Positions 6,873 through 13,323 of a DNA stretch of 15,700 nt are shown here, in pieces (the stretch's first letter is position 1; each line of letters starts with the position of its first letter). Origin of the DNA: an uncultured Chloroflexota bacterium (GTDB lineage: Bacteria; Chloroflexota; Dehalococcoidia; UBA2979); the NCBI GenBank assembly GCA_902827055.1, contig CADEHD010000017.1, positions 1-15,700 of the forward strand, read 5' to 3'. A program made the position numbers and the translations under genes. The notes below the pieces were generated by a model. It was not told the DNA's origin, made no database searches, and saw only the letters and a list, made by a program, of their open reading frames with translations.

Positions 6873-8603
6873 GTGAGGCCGTTACGACGCACGGAGGCGA
6901 ACGTGGGGCAGGGCGTGTCCGTCCGCTGGCAGATCATCCTGCCGTTCGCCGCGCTGGTTGTACTGACCTCGGCCGTGGCGGCGTACGTCGTCACGGACCT
7001 CCTGCAGAGTTCGCTCGAGACCCGGTTCCTCGGCCACCTGGTGGAATCCAGCCGCGTCGCGGCGGAGTCGCTGGTTCGACGCGAACGCGCGCACCTGGAG
7101 CTGACGCGAAGCATCGCGCACACGTCGGGCGTGGCGAGCGCCATCGAGCGGGACCCGGCCGCTCTCGAGCGGCTGGTGCTGCCCCTGGCGACGAACGCGG
7201 GCATCGAGCGAGTGGACGTCCTCGATGTCGCGGGGGCGCCGGTGCTGCGCCTGCAGCGGCGCGCAGGGGGCGACGGCTACGACACGGCCGCGGACGGGAC
7301 CCTCGACACGGCCGGGTTGGGTCGGGTGCTGGCCGGTGACTCCGATGAGCGCGGGGACAAGTTCAGCGACCTCGCGGAGCTGGGTGGCGAGACCTGGATC
7401 GTGACGGCAGCGCCGATCGCGCTCGACGGGACGACGCGCGGTGTGGTGCTGGTCGCGACCCGCCTCGAGAGCGCGCTGGCCGCCGCGCGCACGGAGGCAC
7501 TGGCCGACCTCACTGTCTTTGGCCCGGACGGAGACCTGCTCGCCTCGACCTCGGCGGCGCGGCGCGAGGCGGCGTCGCGCGTCGACGCGCCGGAGACGGG
7601 CGCGATCACGGAACTCGAGGTGGCGGCCCGCTCCTACCGTGAGCTGTACGCCGACCTCCACCTGCGCGGGGAGCCCGTGGGCTACCTTTCGGCGGCGCTG
7701 CCTTCGGACTTCCTCGCGGAGGCGGTCTCGGGCGCACAGTGGCGCATGATGCTGCTGCTCGCGGTGGGCCTCGGGGCCACGCTGCTCGTCGGGACCACGG
7801 TGGCACGACGGCTGACCGGGGCGCTGACGCGCCTGGTGGCGACGGGGCGCCAGGTGACGGCGGGCAACCTCGGGGCGCGAGCGAGGCTGACGCGCCACGA
7901 CGAGATCGGCGAACTGGGGGACACCCTCGACCGGATGACCCAGGTGCTGCAGCGTCAGCACCTCGGCGCGCTCGCGGCGCTGGTGTCCGCCATCGATGCG
8001 CGCGACCCGTACACCCGAGGCCACTCGCTGCGCGTGGGCCATCTCGCGGCGACGCTGGGGATGGTGATGGGCCTGCCGCCGGAGCAACAGCACTCCCTGC
8101 AGGTGGGGGGGTTCCTCCACGACATCGGCAAGATCGGGGTGCGCGACGACGTGCTCCTGAAGCCGGGGCGACTCGAAGCGGACGAGCGCGCGGCGATCGA
8201 GAAGCACCCGACGATCGGGCACGAGATCCTCGCGGAGGTGGGGCTGGCGCCGGACGTGCTCGCGGGCGTGGTCTTCCACCACGAGCGGCTCGACGGGAGC
8301 GGCTACCCCCTCGGGCTGGTGGGGGAGGCCATCCCGATCACGGCGCGCGTGATCATGGTCGCCGACTTCTACGACGCTCTGGTGACGGACCGCCCGTATC
8401 GGGCGGGTCTGCCACCCGAGGACGCGTTGACGATCATGCAGGACGAGGTGCATCGCGGGAAGCTCGACGGCGACGTGATGGACGCGCTGCGTCGGGTGAA
8501 GGACGGCTGGGAGCAGCTCTGGCGCAACGACCCCCGCCTGACGGGATTCGACCTGGAGGTGGGCGCGCTGGACCCGGCGATGTTCACGCGGGCGGCGGCG
8601 TAG
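6873..8603 (+). CDS. Membrane HD-GYP cyclic-di-GMP phosphodiesterase
   Basis: This 576-residue protein (from GTG 6873) should hydrolyse c-di-GMP. It has TM1 (~20-40), an extracytoplasmic sensor of ~245 residues with a single- or double-Cache-like layout (RVDVLDVAGAPVLRL, then WIVTAAPIALDGTTRGVVLVA), TM2 (~291-312) and a HAMP domain ending in DEIGELGDTLDRMTQVL. The HD-GYP domain has every expected signature: RDPYTRGHSLRV, FLHDIGKIG (His416-Asp417), KPGRLEADE, KHPTIGHEIL, HHERLDGSGYP (GYP at 477-479), IPITARVIMVADFYDALVTDRPYR. The frame opens earlier at ATG 6804, but the ribosome sites favour GTG 6873 or GTG 6903. The gene is divergent from the binding protein/kinase pair, and its stop abuts the next ATG. 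Its periplasmic input is unknown; a shared ligand with the neighbouring binding protein is possible. Confidence 0.94.
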   Translation: MRPLRRTEANVGQGVSVRWQIILPFAALVVLTSAVAAYVVTDLLQSSLETRFLGHLVESSRVAAESLVRRERAHLELTRSIAHTSGVASAIERDPAALERLVLPLATNAGIERVDVLDVAGAPVLRLQRRAGGDGYDTAADGTLDTAGLGRVLAGDSDERGDKFSDLAELGGETWIVTAAPIALDGTTRGVVLVATRLESALAAARTEALADLTVFGPDGDLLASTSAARREAASRVDAPETGAITELEVAARSYRELYADLHLRGEPVGYLSAALPSDFLAEAVSGAQWRMMLLLAVGLGATLLVGTTVARRLTGALTRLVATGRQVTAGNLGARARLTRHDEIGELGDTLDRMTQVLQRQHLGALAALVSAIDARDPYTRGHSLRVGHLAATLGMVMGLPPEQQHSLQVGGFLHDIGKIGVRDDVLLKPGRLEADERAAIEKHPTIGHEILAEVGLAPDVLAGVVFHHERLDGSGYPLGLVGEAIPITARVIMVADFYDALVTDRPYRAGLPPEDALTIMQDEVHRGKLDGDVMDALRRVKDGWEQLWRNDPRLTGFDLEVGALDPAMFTRAAA

Positions 8604-9371
8604 ATGCGCCGCGTGCTGACCTCGATCGCCCAGGGGCTGGGGCTCCTCGTGGTGAGCTACGCGCTGGTCGCGGGCGTGGGGAGCGCGGCCTCGGCCGACT
8701 CGGCGACGCGCGTGCGCAGCGACCTCCGCCCGGGCATCAGCGCGGACTACGCACGCGACACGAGTGTCGTGGTCCTGGAGCCGCTGCTCCCGAGCATCTT
8801 CGAGTCGATCGAACGGGATGCGGCCTGGTCCGCACCCGCTGCGGCACCGACCTCAGCGCTGCCCGGCGCGCCTGCCGGACCGGGCACGCCACCCCGAGGG
8901 GGTGAGCCGACCGAGGCGGGAGACGGCTCGCCACGCGCGACGCCGGCGGGCACGCCTCGCGCCGACCTCGGCGGGCCGCGCGACGGGGCGACGCCCGTGA
9001 ACCCAAGCGTGAACCCGGGCACGAACCCGACGTCCGCGGGTCCTGTGGTCGATCCCACGGCTCCGCCCGCCCCGACCTCGGCGCCCACGGCGGCACCGAC
9101 GGCCGCGCCGACGGCCGCACCAACGGCCGCGCCGACTCCGGCGCCAACCGCGGAGCCGACCCAGGCCCCGACGCCGGCCGGCGGCGGTGGTACCGGCGGT
9201 GCTGGAGGTGCTGGCGGTGGCGGGAATGGCAGCCCGCCTCCCGATCCGGGGGGTGGTGGTGGGGCACCGCCGGATCCAGGCGGCGGCGGTGGGGCACCTC
9301 CGGATCCAGGCGGCGGTGGCGGTGGCCCGCCGGACGACCCCGGTGGCGGGAATGGCGGGGGCCGCCCGTAA
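8604..9371 (+). CDS. Secreted Pro/Thr/Ala- and Gly/Pro-rich low-complexity protein
   Basis: This 255-residue protein starts at an ATG immediately after the HD-GYP stop (TAGATG, zero gap), so translation is probably coupled. The N-terminus (MRRVLTSIAQGLGLLVVSY, to about residue 30) is a signal peptide or anchor ending near GSAASADS. A short non-repetitive segment follows (~31-75, with LRPGISADYARDTSVVVLEP and SIFESIERD). The rest is disordered: a Pro/Ala/Gly linker, nine APTx tetrads at 9069-9176, then PPDPGGGGGA units at 9237-9326. Such tails are typical of wall-spanning or surface-exposed stalks that may be glycosylated on Thr. No enzymatic domain can be seen and I do not recognise the folded segment. 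Conserved linkage to the c-di-GMP enzyme would suggest a regulated surface component. Confidence 0.8.
   Translation: MRRVLTSIAQGLGLLVVSYALVAGVGSAASADSATRVRSDLRPGISADYARDTSVVVLEPLLPSIFESIERDAAWSAPAAAPTSALPGAPAGPGTPPRGGEPTEAGDGSPRATPAGTPRADLGGPRDGATPVNPSVNPGTNPTSAGPVVDPTAPPAPTSAPTAAPTAAPTAAPTAAPTPAPTAEPTQAPTPAGGGGTGGAGGAGGGGNGSPPPDPGGGGGAPPDPGGGGGAPPDPGGGGGGPPDDPGGGNGGGRP
9069..9176 (+). repeat. Tandem 12-nt repeat coding (A/E)PTx, nine units
   Basis: Nine consecutive 12-nt units encode APTS, APTA (four times), APTP, APTA, EPTQ and APTP. The central units differ only at silent third positions, so slippage could change the copy number without shifting frame. Confidence 0.8.
9237..9326 (+). repeat. 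Tandem 30-nt repeat coding PPDPGGGGGA, three units
   Basis: Three 30-nt units lie at 9237-9266, 9267-9296 and 9297-9326 (the last ends in Gly instead of Ala). A degenerate fourth (PPDDPGGGNGGG) follows. DNA identity between units is high, indicating recent tandem duplication. Confidence 0.8.
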
Positions 9372-9387
9372 TCACGCTGGTGGTGGT

Positions 9388-9411
9388 GGGGCGGCGGCCG
9401 AACCGCGCCCC
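9388..9411 (+). terminator. GC-rich hairpin after the low-complexity gene
   Basis: GGGGCG (9388-9393), a bulged G, CGG, a CCGAA loop, CCG and CGCCCC (9406-9411) make a nine-pair stem 16 nt past the TAA at 9369-9371. It lacks a T-run. Together with the A/T-rich patch that follows (9430-9452), it suggests that transcription stops here and restarts for the next operon. Confidence 0.45.
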
Positions 9412-9429
9412 CGGATGTCGAAGCGGCAG

Positions 9430-9456
9430 TCGCATTCGAAGATCAAATACGAAGGG
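9430..9456 (+). promoter_or_regulatory. Relatively A/T-rich patch, possible promoter of the receiver/FIST operon
   Basis: The stretch reading CATTCGAAGATCAAATACGA is among the most A/T-rich in a strongly GC-rich window. It sits in the 95-nt gap just before the ATG at 9467. I cannot define -10 and -35 boxes with confidence. Confidence 0.3.
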
Positions 9457-9466
9457 TCCGGAACAC

Positions 9467-9862
9467 ATGACAGAGGCACTCGACCGACCGCTGCGCGTGC
9501 TGATCGCCGACGACGAGGCAGTGATCCGCGCGCTCGTGCAGGCGGCGCTGGTCGGATGCGACGTCGACCTCTCCGTGGCCTGCGACGGCCTCGAGGCGCT
9601 GGACGCCATCCGCACGACGATCCCGGACGTGGCGCTCCTCGATGTGCGCATGCCGGGCATCGATGGGTTGCAGCTCTGCCGTGCGGTGCGCGGCGAGCGA
9701 GCGCTCGCGGAGACGCGGTTGGTGCTGCTCACCGCCACGGCAAGCGAGAGCGAAGGCCTGGGCGCGGGGGCGGACGCGTTCATGGCGAAGCCGTTTCGGC
9801 CGAGCGAGCTGCGGGACCTCGTGCAGGCGCTCGGGCGGCGCTCAGTGCAGGCTCGCGGCTGA
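9467..9862 (+). CDS. Receiver-only response regulator
   Basis: This 131-residue protein is a single CheY-like receiver domain: LIADDEAVIR with the acidic pair D15/D16, phosphoacceptor D59 in VALLDVRMPG, Thr in LLTATA, and Lys in FMAKPFRPSEL. There is no output domain. The frame is open from 9380, but ATG 9467 is the start that immediately precedes the receiver; AAGGG lies 10 nt upstream. It is the first gene of a same-strand series with a second receiver, a GGDEF-EAL protein, a FIST protein and a kinase, so it probably relays phosphate or binds one of those partners. Which kinase phosphorylates it cannot be told from sequence. Confidence 0.9.
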   Translation: MTEALDRPLRVLIADDEAVIRALVQAALVGCDVDLSVACDGLEALDAIRTTIPDVALLDVRMPGIDGLQLCRAVRGERALAETRLVLLTATASESEGLGAGADAFMAKPFRPSELRDLVQALGRRSVQARG

Positions 9863-9928
9863 TCGCACGGGGCTGCCTGGTGACGAGACGGCCTCGCATG
9901 GTGGCCGTCGATCTGGAAGGAACCGGTC

Positions 9929-10300
9929 ATGCGCATCCTGGTCACGGACGACGAACCGATGATCCGCGAGCTCGTGCGGGTGACGCTGTCGCGTGAACCG
10001 CGCTTCGAGGTCACGCTGGCCTCGGATGGTGCGATGGCCGTCGAGCTGGTTCGGCAAGAACGCCCAGCCCTCGTGCTGATGGACGTGCGGATGCCGGGCG
10101 TGGACGGGCTCGAGGCCTGCCGCCTGATCCGCGCCGACCGCGACATCGAGCAGCCGGTGATCATCATGCTGACCGCCATGGGGCAGGACAGCGACGTGCG
10201 CATGGGCCTGGAGGCGGGCGCGAACGAGTACTTCGTGAAGCCCTTCAGCCCGATCGCCCTGTTGCAGCGCGTCTACGAGGCGGCTGGGCTAGCCGCGTGA
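9929..10300 (+). CDS. Second receiver-only response regulator
   Basis: This 123-residue CheY-like receiver has LVTDDEPMIRELV (D7/D8), phosphoacceptor D52 in LMDVRMPG, Thr in IIMLTAM and Lys in YFVKPFSP. It has no effector domain. GGAAGG lies 8 nt before the ATG and fixes the start. Its stop overlaps the GTG start of the GGDEF-EAL gene by four bases (GTGA), so the two products are made in step. That suggests this receiver works directly with the c-di-GMP enzyme, for example as a separable regulatory domain. It is a paralogue of the receiver 66 nt upstream (both have DVRMPGxDGL), but the two are clearly diverged. Confidence 0.93.
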   Translation: MRILVTDDEPMIRELVRVTLSREPRFEVTLASDGAMAVELVRQERPALVLMDVRMPGVDGLEACRLIRADRDIEQPVIIMLTAMGQDSDVRMGLEAGANEYFVKPFSPIALLQRVYEAAGLAA

Positions 10301-12183
10301 CTGGTTTCGCCGAAGAGTTCGATCGGCTCTACCGGGAGGCAGGCGGTACTCACCGCGATCGCTCCGAGGCGCTGCGTGATCTCTTCGCGACCTACGAGCA
10401 GGCTCGAGTGTTCGCGGGCGAACTCACGGCCATGTTCTCGGCCGAGCGCGAGCGCGCGAGCGAACTTGAACGCACGCTGGCGGAGCTGCAGCGCTCCACC
10501 GAAGCGACCCAGCGCTCCGAGCTGCGATTCCGGTCGCTGGTATCGAACTCCTCGGATGCGGTGCTGGTGCTCGACCGCGGTGCCTCCGTCACCTATGCGA
10601 GTGCGGCAGCGGAGCGCGTGTGGGGCCTCGCGGCCGGCGACCTCGCCGGGAACGACCTCGCGCACATCCTCGCGGAGGACTCGCTGCGCGGACTGCGGGA
10701 CGCGGTTTCCGCCACCTTCCACGGGGGGCGCGACCAGCCATCGCTGACGCTCCGGGCCCGCGCCGGCGACGGGGAGTGGCGTGACATCGAGGCGACGATC
10801 GGGCAGGTGCTCGATGCGGCGCTGGGCGACGGCGTGGTCGTCAACACCCGCGACGTGACGGACCGCAAGCGCCTGGAGACGGAGCTGTGGCAGCAGGCCC
10901 ACCACGACAGCCTGACGGGCCTCAGCAACCGGCGCGCCTTCCTCGAGCAGCTGGACCGCTGGACCGCGAGCTCGGCGGTTCGTCCGGTCACGATGTTGCT
11001 CGTCGACATCGACCGGTTCAAGGCGATCAACGACTCGCTCGGGCACCGCGCCGGTGACCAGGCGCTGAACGAGATCGGGGCGATCCTGGCGAGTGCGGGC
11101 GAGCCGTATCGAGCGATGGTGAGCCGCCTCGGGGGCGACGAGTTCGGGCTGCTGGTCAGCGCCTCGGGGGATGGGGTGGACGCGCTGGTCTCGAGCATCG
11201 TCGATGGGACGTGCGGGGCGCAGCGGATGGGTGCGGCGCCGTCGGTGAGCGTGGGCGTGGCCGACCTCGCGATGGCGGAGTCGTGCGGCGTCGACCTGAT
11301 GCGAGCCGCAGACCTCGCCCTGTACGAGGCGAAGCGCGACGGGCGCGGGCGGGCCGCGCGCTTCTCGGAAGCGACGGCGCGAGAGTGGATGACGCGGTTC
11401 CTGCTGGAGCGCGAGATCAGCTCGGTCGCCGAGCGGGGCGAGCTGCGTGTGTTCTACCAGGCGATCGTCGACATGGACACCGGCGTGCCGGTGGCACTCG
11501 AGTCGCTGGTGCGCTGGGAGCATCCGGAGCGCGGGCTCGTCTCGCCGCTGGAGTTCGTGCCGGTGGCCGAAGAGACCGGGGCGATCGGGGACATCGGCGC
11601 GTGGGTGCTGGAGGAGAGCTGCCGCCAGCTCAGCGCGTGGGAGGTGGAGCAGCCGAGCTGGATGACGTCGGACCTCTATCTGAGCGTGAACGTCTCGGCG
11701 GTGGAGTTGCGCGACGCGGAGTACGTGCGGCGCGTGCGCGAGACGATGGCGCGTCACGCCGTGGACCCGCGACGCGTGCAACTCGAGATCACGGAGAGCG
11801 TGCTCGCCGAGGACTCGAGCTACATGCTTGCCCGCCTCGGGGAGCTGAAGGCGCTGGGGGTGCGCCTCGCGATCGACGACTTCGGGACGGGCTACTCGTC
11901 GCTGTCGTACCTGGCGCGGATGCCGGTGGACGCGATCAAGGTCGACCGGTCCTTCGTGATGGGGATGCAGGACAGCCCACGCATGGAGGCAATCGTGCGC
12001 GCGACGGTCACGATGGCTGCGGCGCTGAACCTCAATGTGGTGGCGGAGGGCGTGGAGAGCGCGGCACACCGAGACCACCTCGGCGTGCTGGGCTGCACGG
12101 TCGGGCAGGGCTTCCTGTACTCGCGACCGGTGCCCGCGAGCGAGCTGGGATGGCAACTCGACCGGCAACTGGACGCGGCGTGA
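10297..12183 (+). CDS. PAS-GGDEF-EAL cyclic-di-GMP enzyme
   Basis: This 628-residue soluble protein has a coiled-coil N-terminus (~20-70, with the AERERASELERTLAEL helix), a PAS domain (~74-190, closing in NTRDVTDRKRLE), GGDEF (~195-355) and EAL (~375-620). The cyclase signature is intact at residues 279-283 (RLGGDEFGLL), with DIDRFKAINDSLGH upstream. The RxxD inhibitory site five residues before it is absent (RAMV). The phosphodiesterase domain has ESLVRWEHP (ExL variant, E402), NVSAVEL, LEITESVL, IDDFGTGYSSL (D527/D528), AIKVDRSFV, VVAEGVES and GQGFLYSRP, so all the metal and general-base residues appear to be kept. It could therefore make and break c-di-GMP, with the balance set by partners. 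It starts inside the stop of the receiver gene and is followed 22 nt later by the FIST gene. Confidence 0.95.
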   Translation: MTGFAEEFDRLYREAGGTHRDRSEALRDLFATYEQARVFAGELTAMFSAERERASELERTLAELQRSTEATQRSELRFRSLVSNSSDAVLVLDRGASVTYASAAAERVWGLAAGDLAGNDLAHILAEDSLRGLRDAVSATFHGGRDQPSLTLRARAGDGEWRDIEATIGQVLDAALGDGVVVNTRDVTDRKRLETELWQQAHHDSLTGLSNRRAFLEQLDRWTASSAVRPVTMLLVDIDRFKAINDSLGHRAGDQALNEIGAILASAGEPYRAMVSRLGGDEFGLLVSASGDGVDALVSSIVDGTCGAQRMGAAPSVSVGVADLAMAESCGVDLMRAADLALYEAKRDGRGRAARFSEATAREWMTRFLLEREISSVAERGELRVFYQAIVDMDTGVPVALESLVRWEHPERGLVSPLEFVPVAEETGAIGDIGAWVLEESCRQLSAWEVEQPSWMTSDLYLSVNVSAVELRDAEYVRRVRETMARHAVDPRRVQLEITESVLAEDSSYMLARLGELKALGVRLAIDDFGTGYSSLSYLARMPVDAIKVDRSFVMGMQDSPRMEAIVRATVTMAAALNLNVVAEGVESAAHRDHLGVLGCTVGQGFLYSRPVPASELGWQLDRQLDAA

Positions 12184-12192
12184 CCGCAGAGC

Positions 12193-12198
12193 GGGGAG
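12193..12198 (+). promoter_or_regulatory. Shine-Dalgarno for the FIST gene
   Basis: GGGGAG lies 7 nt before ATG 12206. It selects this start over the much longer open frame beginning at 12035. Confidence 0.55.
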
Positions 12199-12205
12199 TG
12201 CACTG

Positions 12206-13318
12206 ATGCGCGTGAACGCGACGACCTGGGAGGGGCGAGCCCCGTCCAGCGAACACATCGAGGGCGCGCGACGCCTGGTCCTGGCGTTCGGCGCGCGACC
12301 GCGCCTGAGCGCGGCCTGGGACGACATCGCCGCTACGTTCGGGGACGCGACGGTCCTCGGGTGCTCCACCTCAGGCGAGATCGTGGACACCAGCGTGCTC
12401 GATGACAGCATCGCGCTGGCGGTGGTGGACTTCGATCGCACCGAGGTGCGTGGCGCGACGACCAACCTCGACGGTGGGAGCTACGCCTCGGGTGTGCGGA
12501 TCGGGCGGGCTCTTGCCGCTGAGTCGCTCCGGCACGTCCTCGTGCTCTCGGATGGCCTCGCGGTGAACGGCACGGAGCTGGTGGCGGGCATCGAGAGCGC
12601 GCTGGCGCCGACGGTCACCGTCACGGGCGGCCTCGCGGGCGACGGTGCGCGCTTCGAGCACACGGTCGTCGGGCTGGGGCGCGACCTCGGGTCGGAGCGG
12701 GTTGCGGCCATCGGGCTCTACGGCGACCACATCCGCGCGAGCTCTGCGTCGCTCGGCGGGTGGGACTCGTTCGGTCCGGAGCGCCTCGTGACCTCCGCGT
12801 CCGGCAACGTGGTCTACGAGTTCGACCACCAGCCGGCGCTCGACCTGTACAAGCGGTACCTGGGCGAGCACGCGAAGGACCTGCCCGGCTCGGCGCTGCT
12901 GTTTCCCCTGCAGGTGCGCTTCCGGGAGGGCGACGAGCCCGTGGTGCGCACGATCCTCGGGGTCGACGAAGAGCACCAGAGCATGACGTTCGCGGGGACC
13001 GTCCCCGAGGGCTCGTACGCGCGCCTGATGAAGGCCAACTTCGATCGGCTGATCGAGGGGGCGGCCGGTGCGGCGCAGGTGGCGAACCACGGCGAGGCGG
13101 CCCCGGAGCTGGCAATCCTCATCAGCTGCGTGGGGCGCAAGCTGGTCCTGCAGCAGCGCATCGAGGAGGAGGTCGAGGCGGTGCGGGACGTGCTCGGGCC
13201 AGCGACCGCACTGGTGGGGTTCTACTCCTACGGGGAGATCTCGCCGTTCACGCCCTCGGCGCGGTGCGAGCTGCACAACCAGACGATGACCATCACGACC
13301 CTGTCCGAGGCGGCGTAA
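12206..13318 (+). CDS. FIST-domain sensor protein, NosP-like
   Basis: This 370-residue cytoplasmic protein is built of FIST_N (~20-205) and FIST_C (~225-355). Diagnostic blocks are GCSTSGEI (52-59), VTGGLAGDGARF in the middle, and GFYSYGEISPF (from 338) with CELHNQTMTITTL at the C-terminus, which is close to the family consensus. FIST proteins are intracellular sensors. One well-studied branch, NosP, binds haem and nitric oxide and is encoded beside histidine kinases and c-di-GMP enzymes, exactly the context seen here. Whether this copy binds haem or another ligand cannot be read from sequence. It sits 22 nt after the GGDEF-EAL stop and 5 nt before the kinase ATG, so it is in the same operon and probably controls one or both. 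Confidence 0.92.
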   Translation: MRVNATTWEGRAPSSEHIEGARRLVLAFGARPRLSAAWDDIAATFGDATVLGCSTSGEIVDTSVLDDSIALAVVDFDRTEVRGATTNLDGGSYASGVRIGRALAAESLRHVLVLSDGLAVNGTELVAGIESALAPTVTVTGGLAGDGARFEHTVVGLGRDLGSERVAAIGLYGDHIRASSASLGGWDSFGPERLVTSASGNVVYEFDHQPALDLYKRYLGEHAKDLPGSALLFPLQVRFREGDEPVVRTILGVDEEHQSMTFAGTVPEGSYARLMKANFDRLIEGAAGAAQVANHGEAAPELAILISCVGRKLVLQQRIEEEVEAVRDVLGPATALVGFYSYGEISPFTPSARCELHNQTMTITTLSEAA

Positions 13319-13323
13319 CCTCG

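Noticed and set aside
6882..8453. 523-codon antisense frame opposite the HD-GYP gene
   Set aside because: No recognisable domain, and the plus strand has a complete HD-GYP enzyme.
9069..9326. CRISPR-like array
   Set aside because: The repeats are contiguous in-frame codon repeats without spacers.
12035..12205. Longer start for the FIST protein
   Set aside because: It would overlap the end of the EAL domain; ATG 12206 has a good ribosome site.
10273..12465. 730-codon antisense frame opposite the GGDEF-EAL and FIST genes
   Set aside because: It lies opposite unmistakable GGDEF/EAL and FIST domains and has the Arg/His/Ala-rich composition typical of shadow frames in GC-rich DNA.
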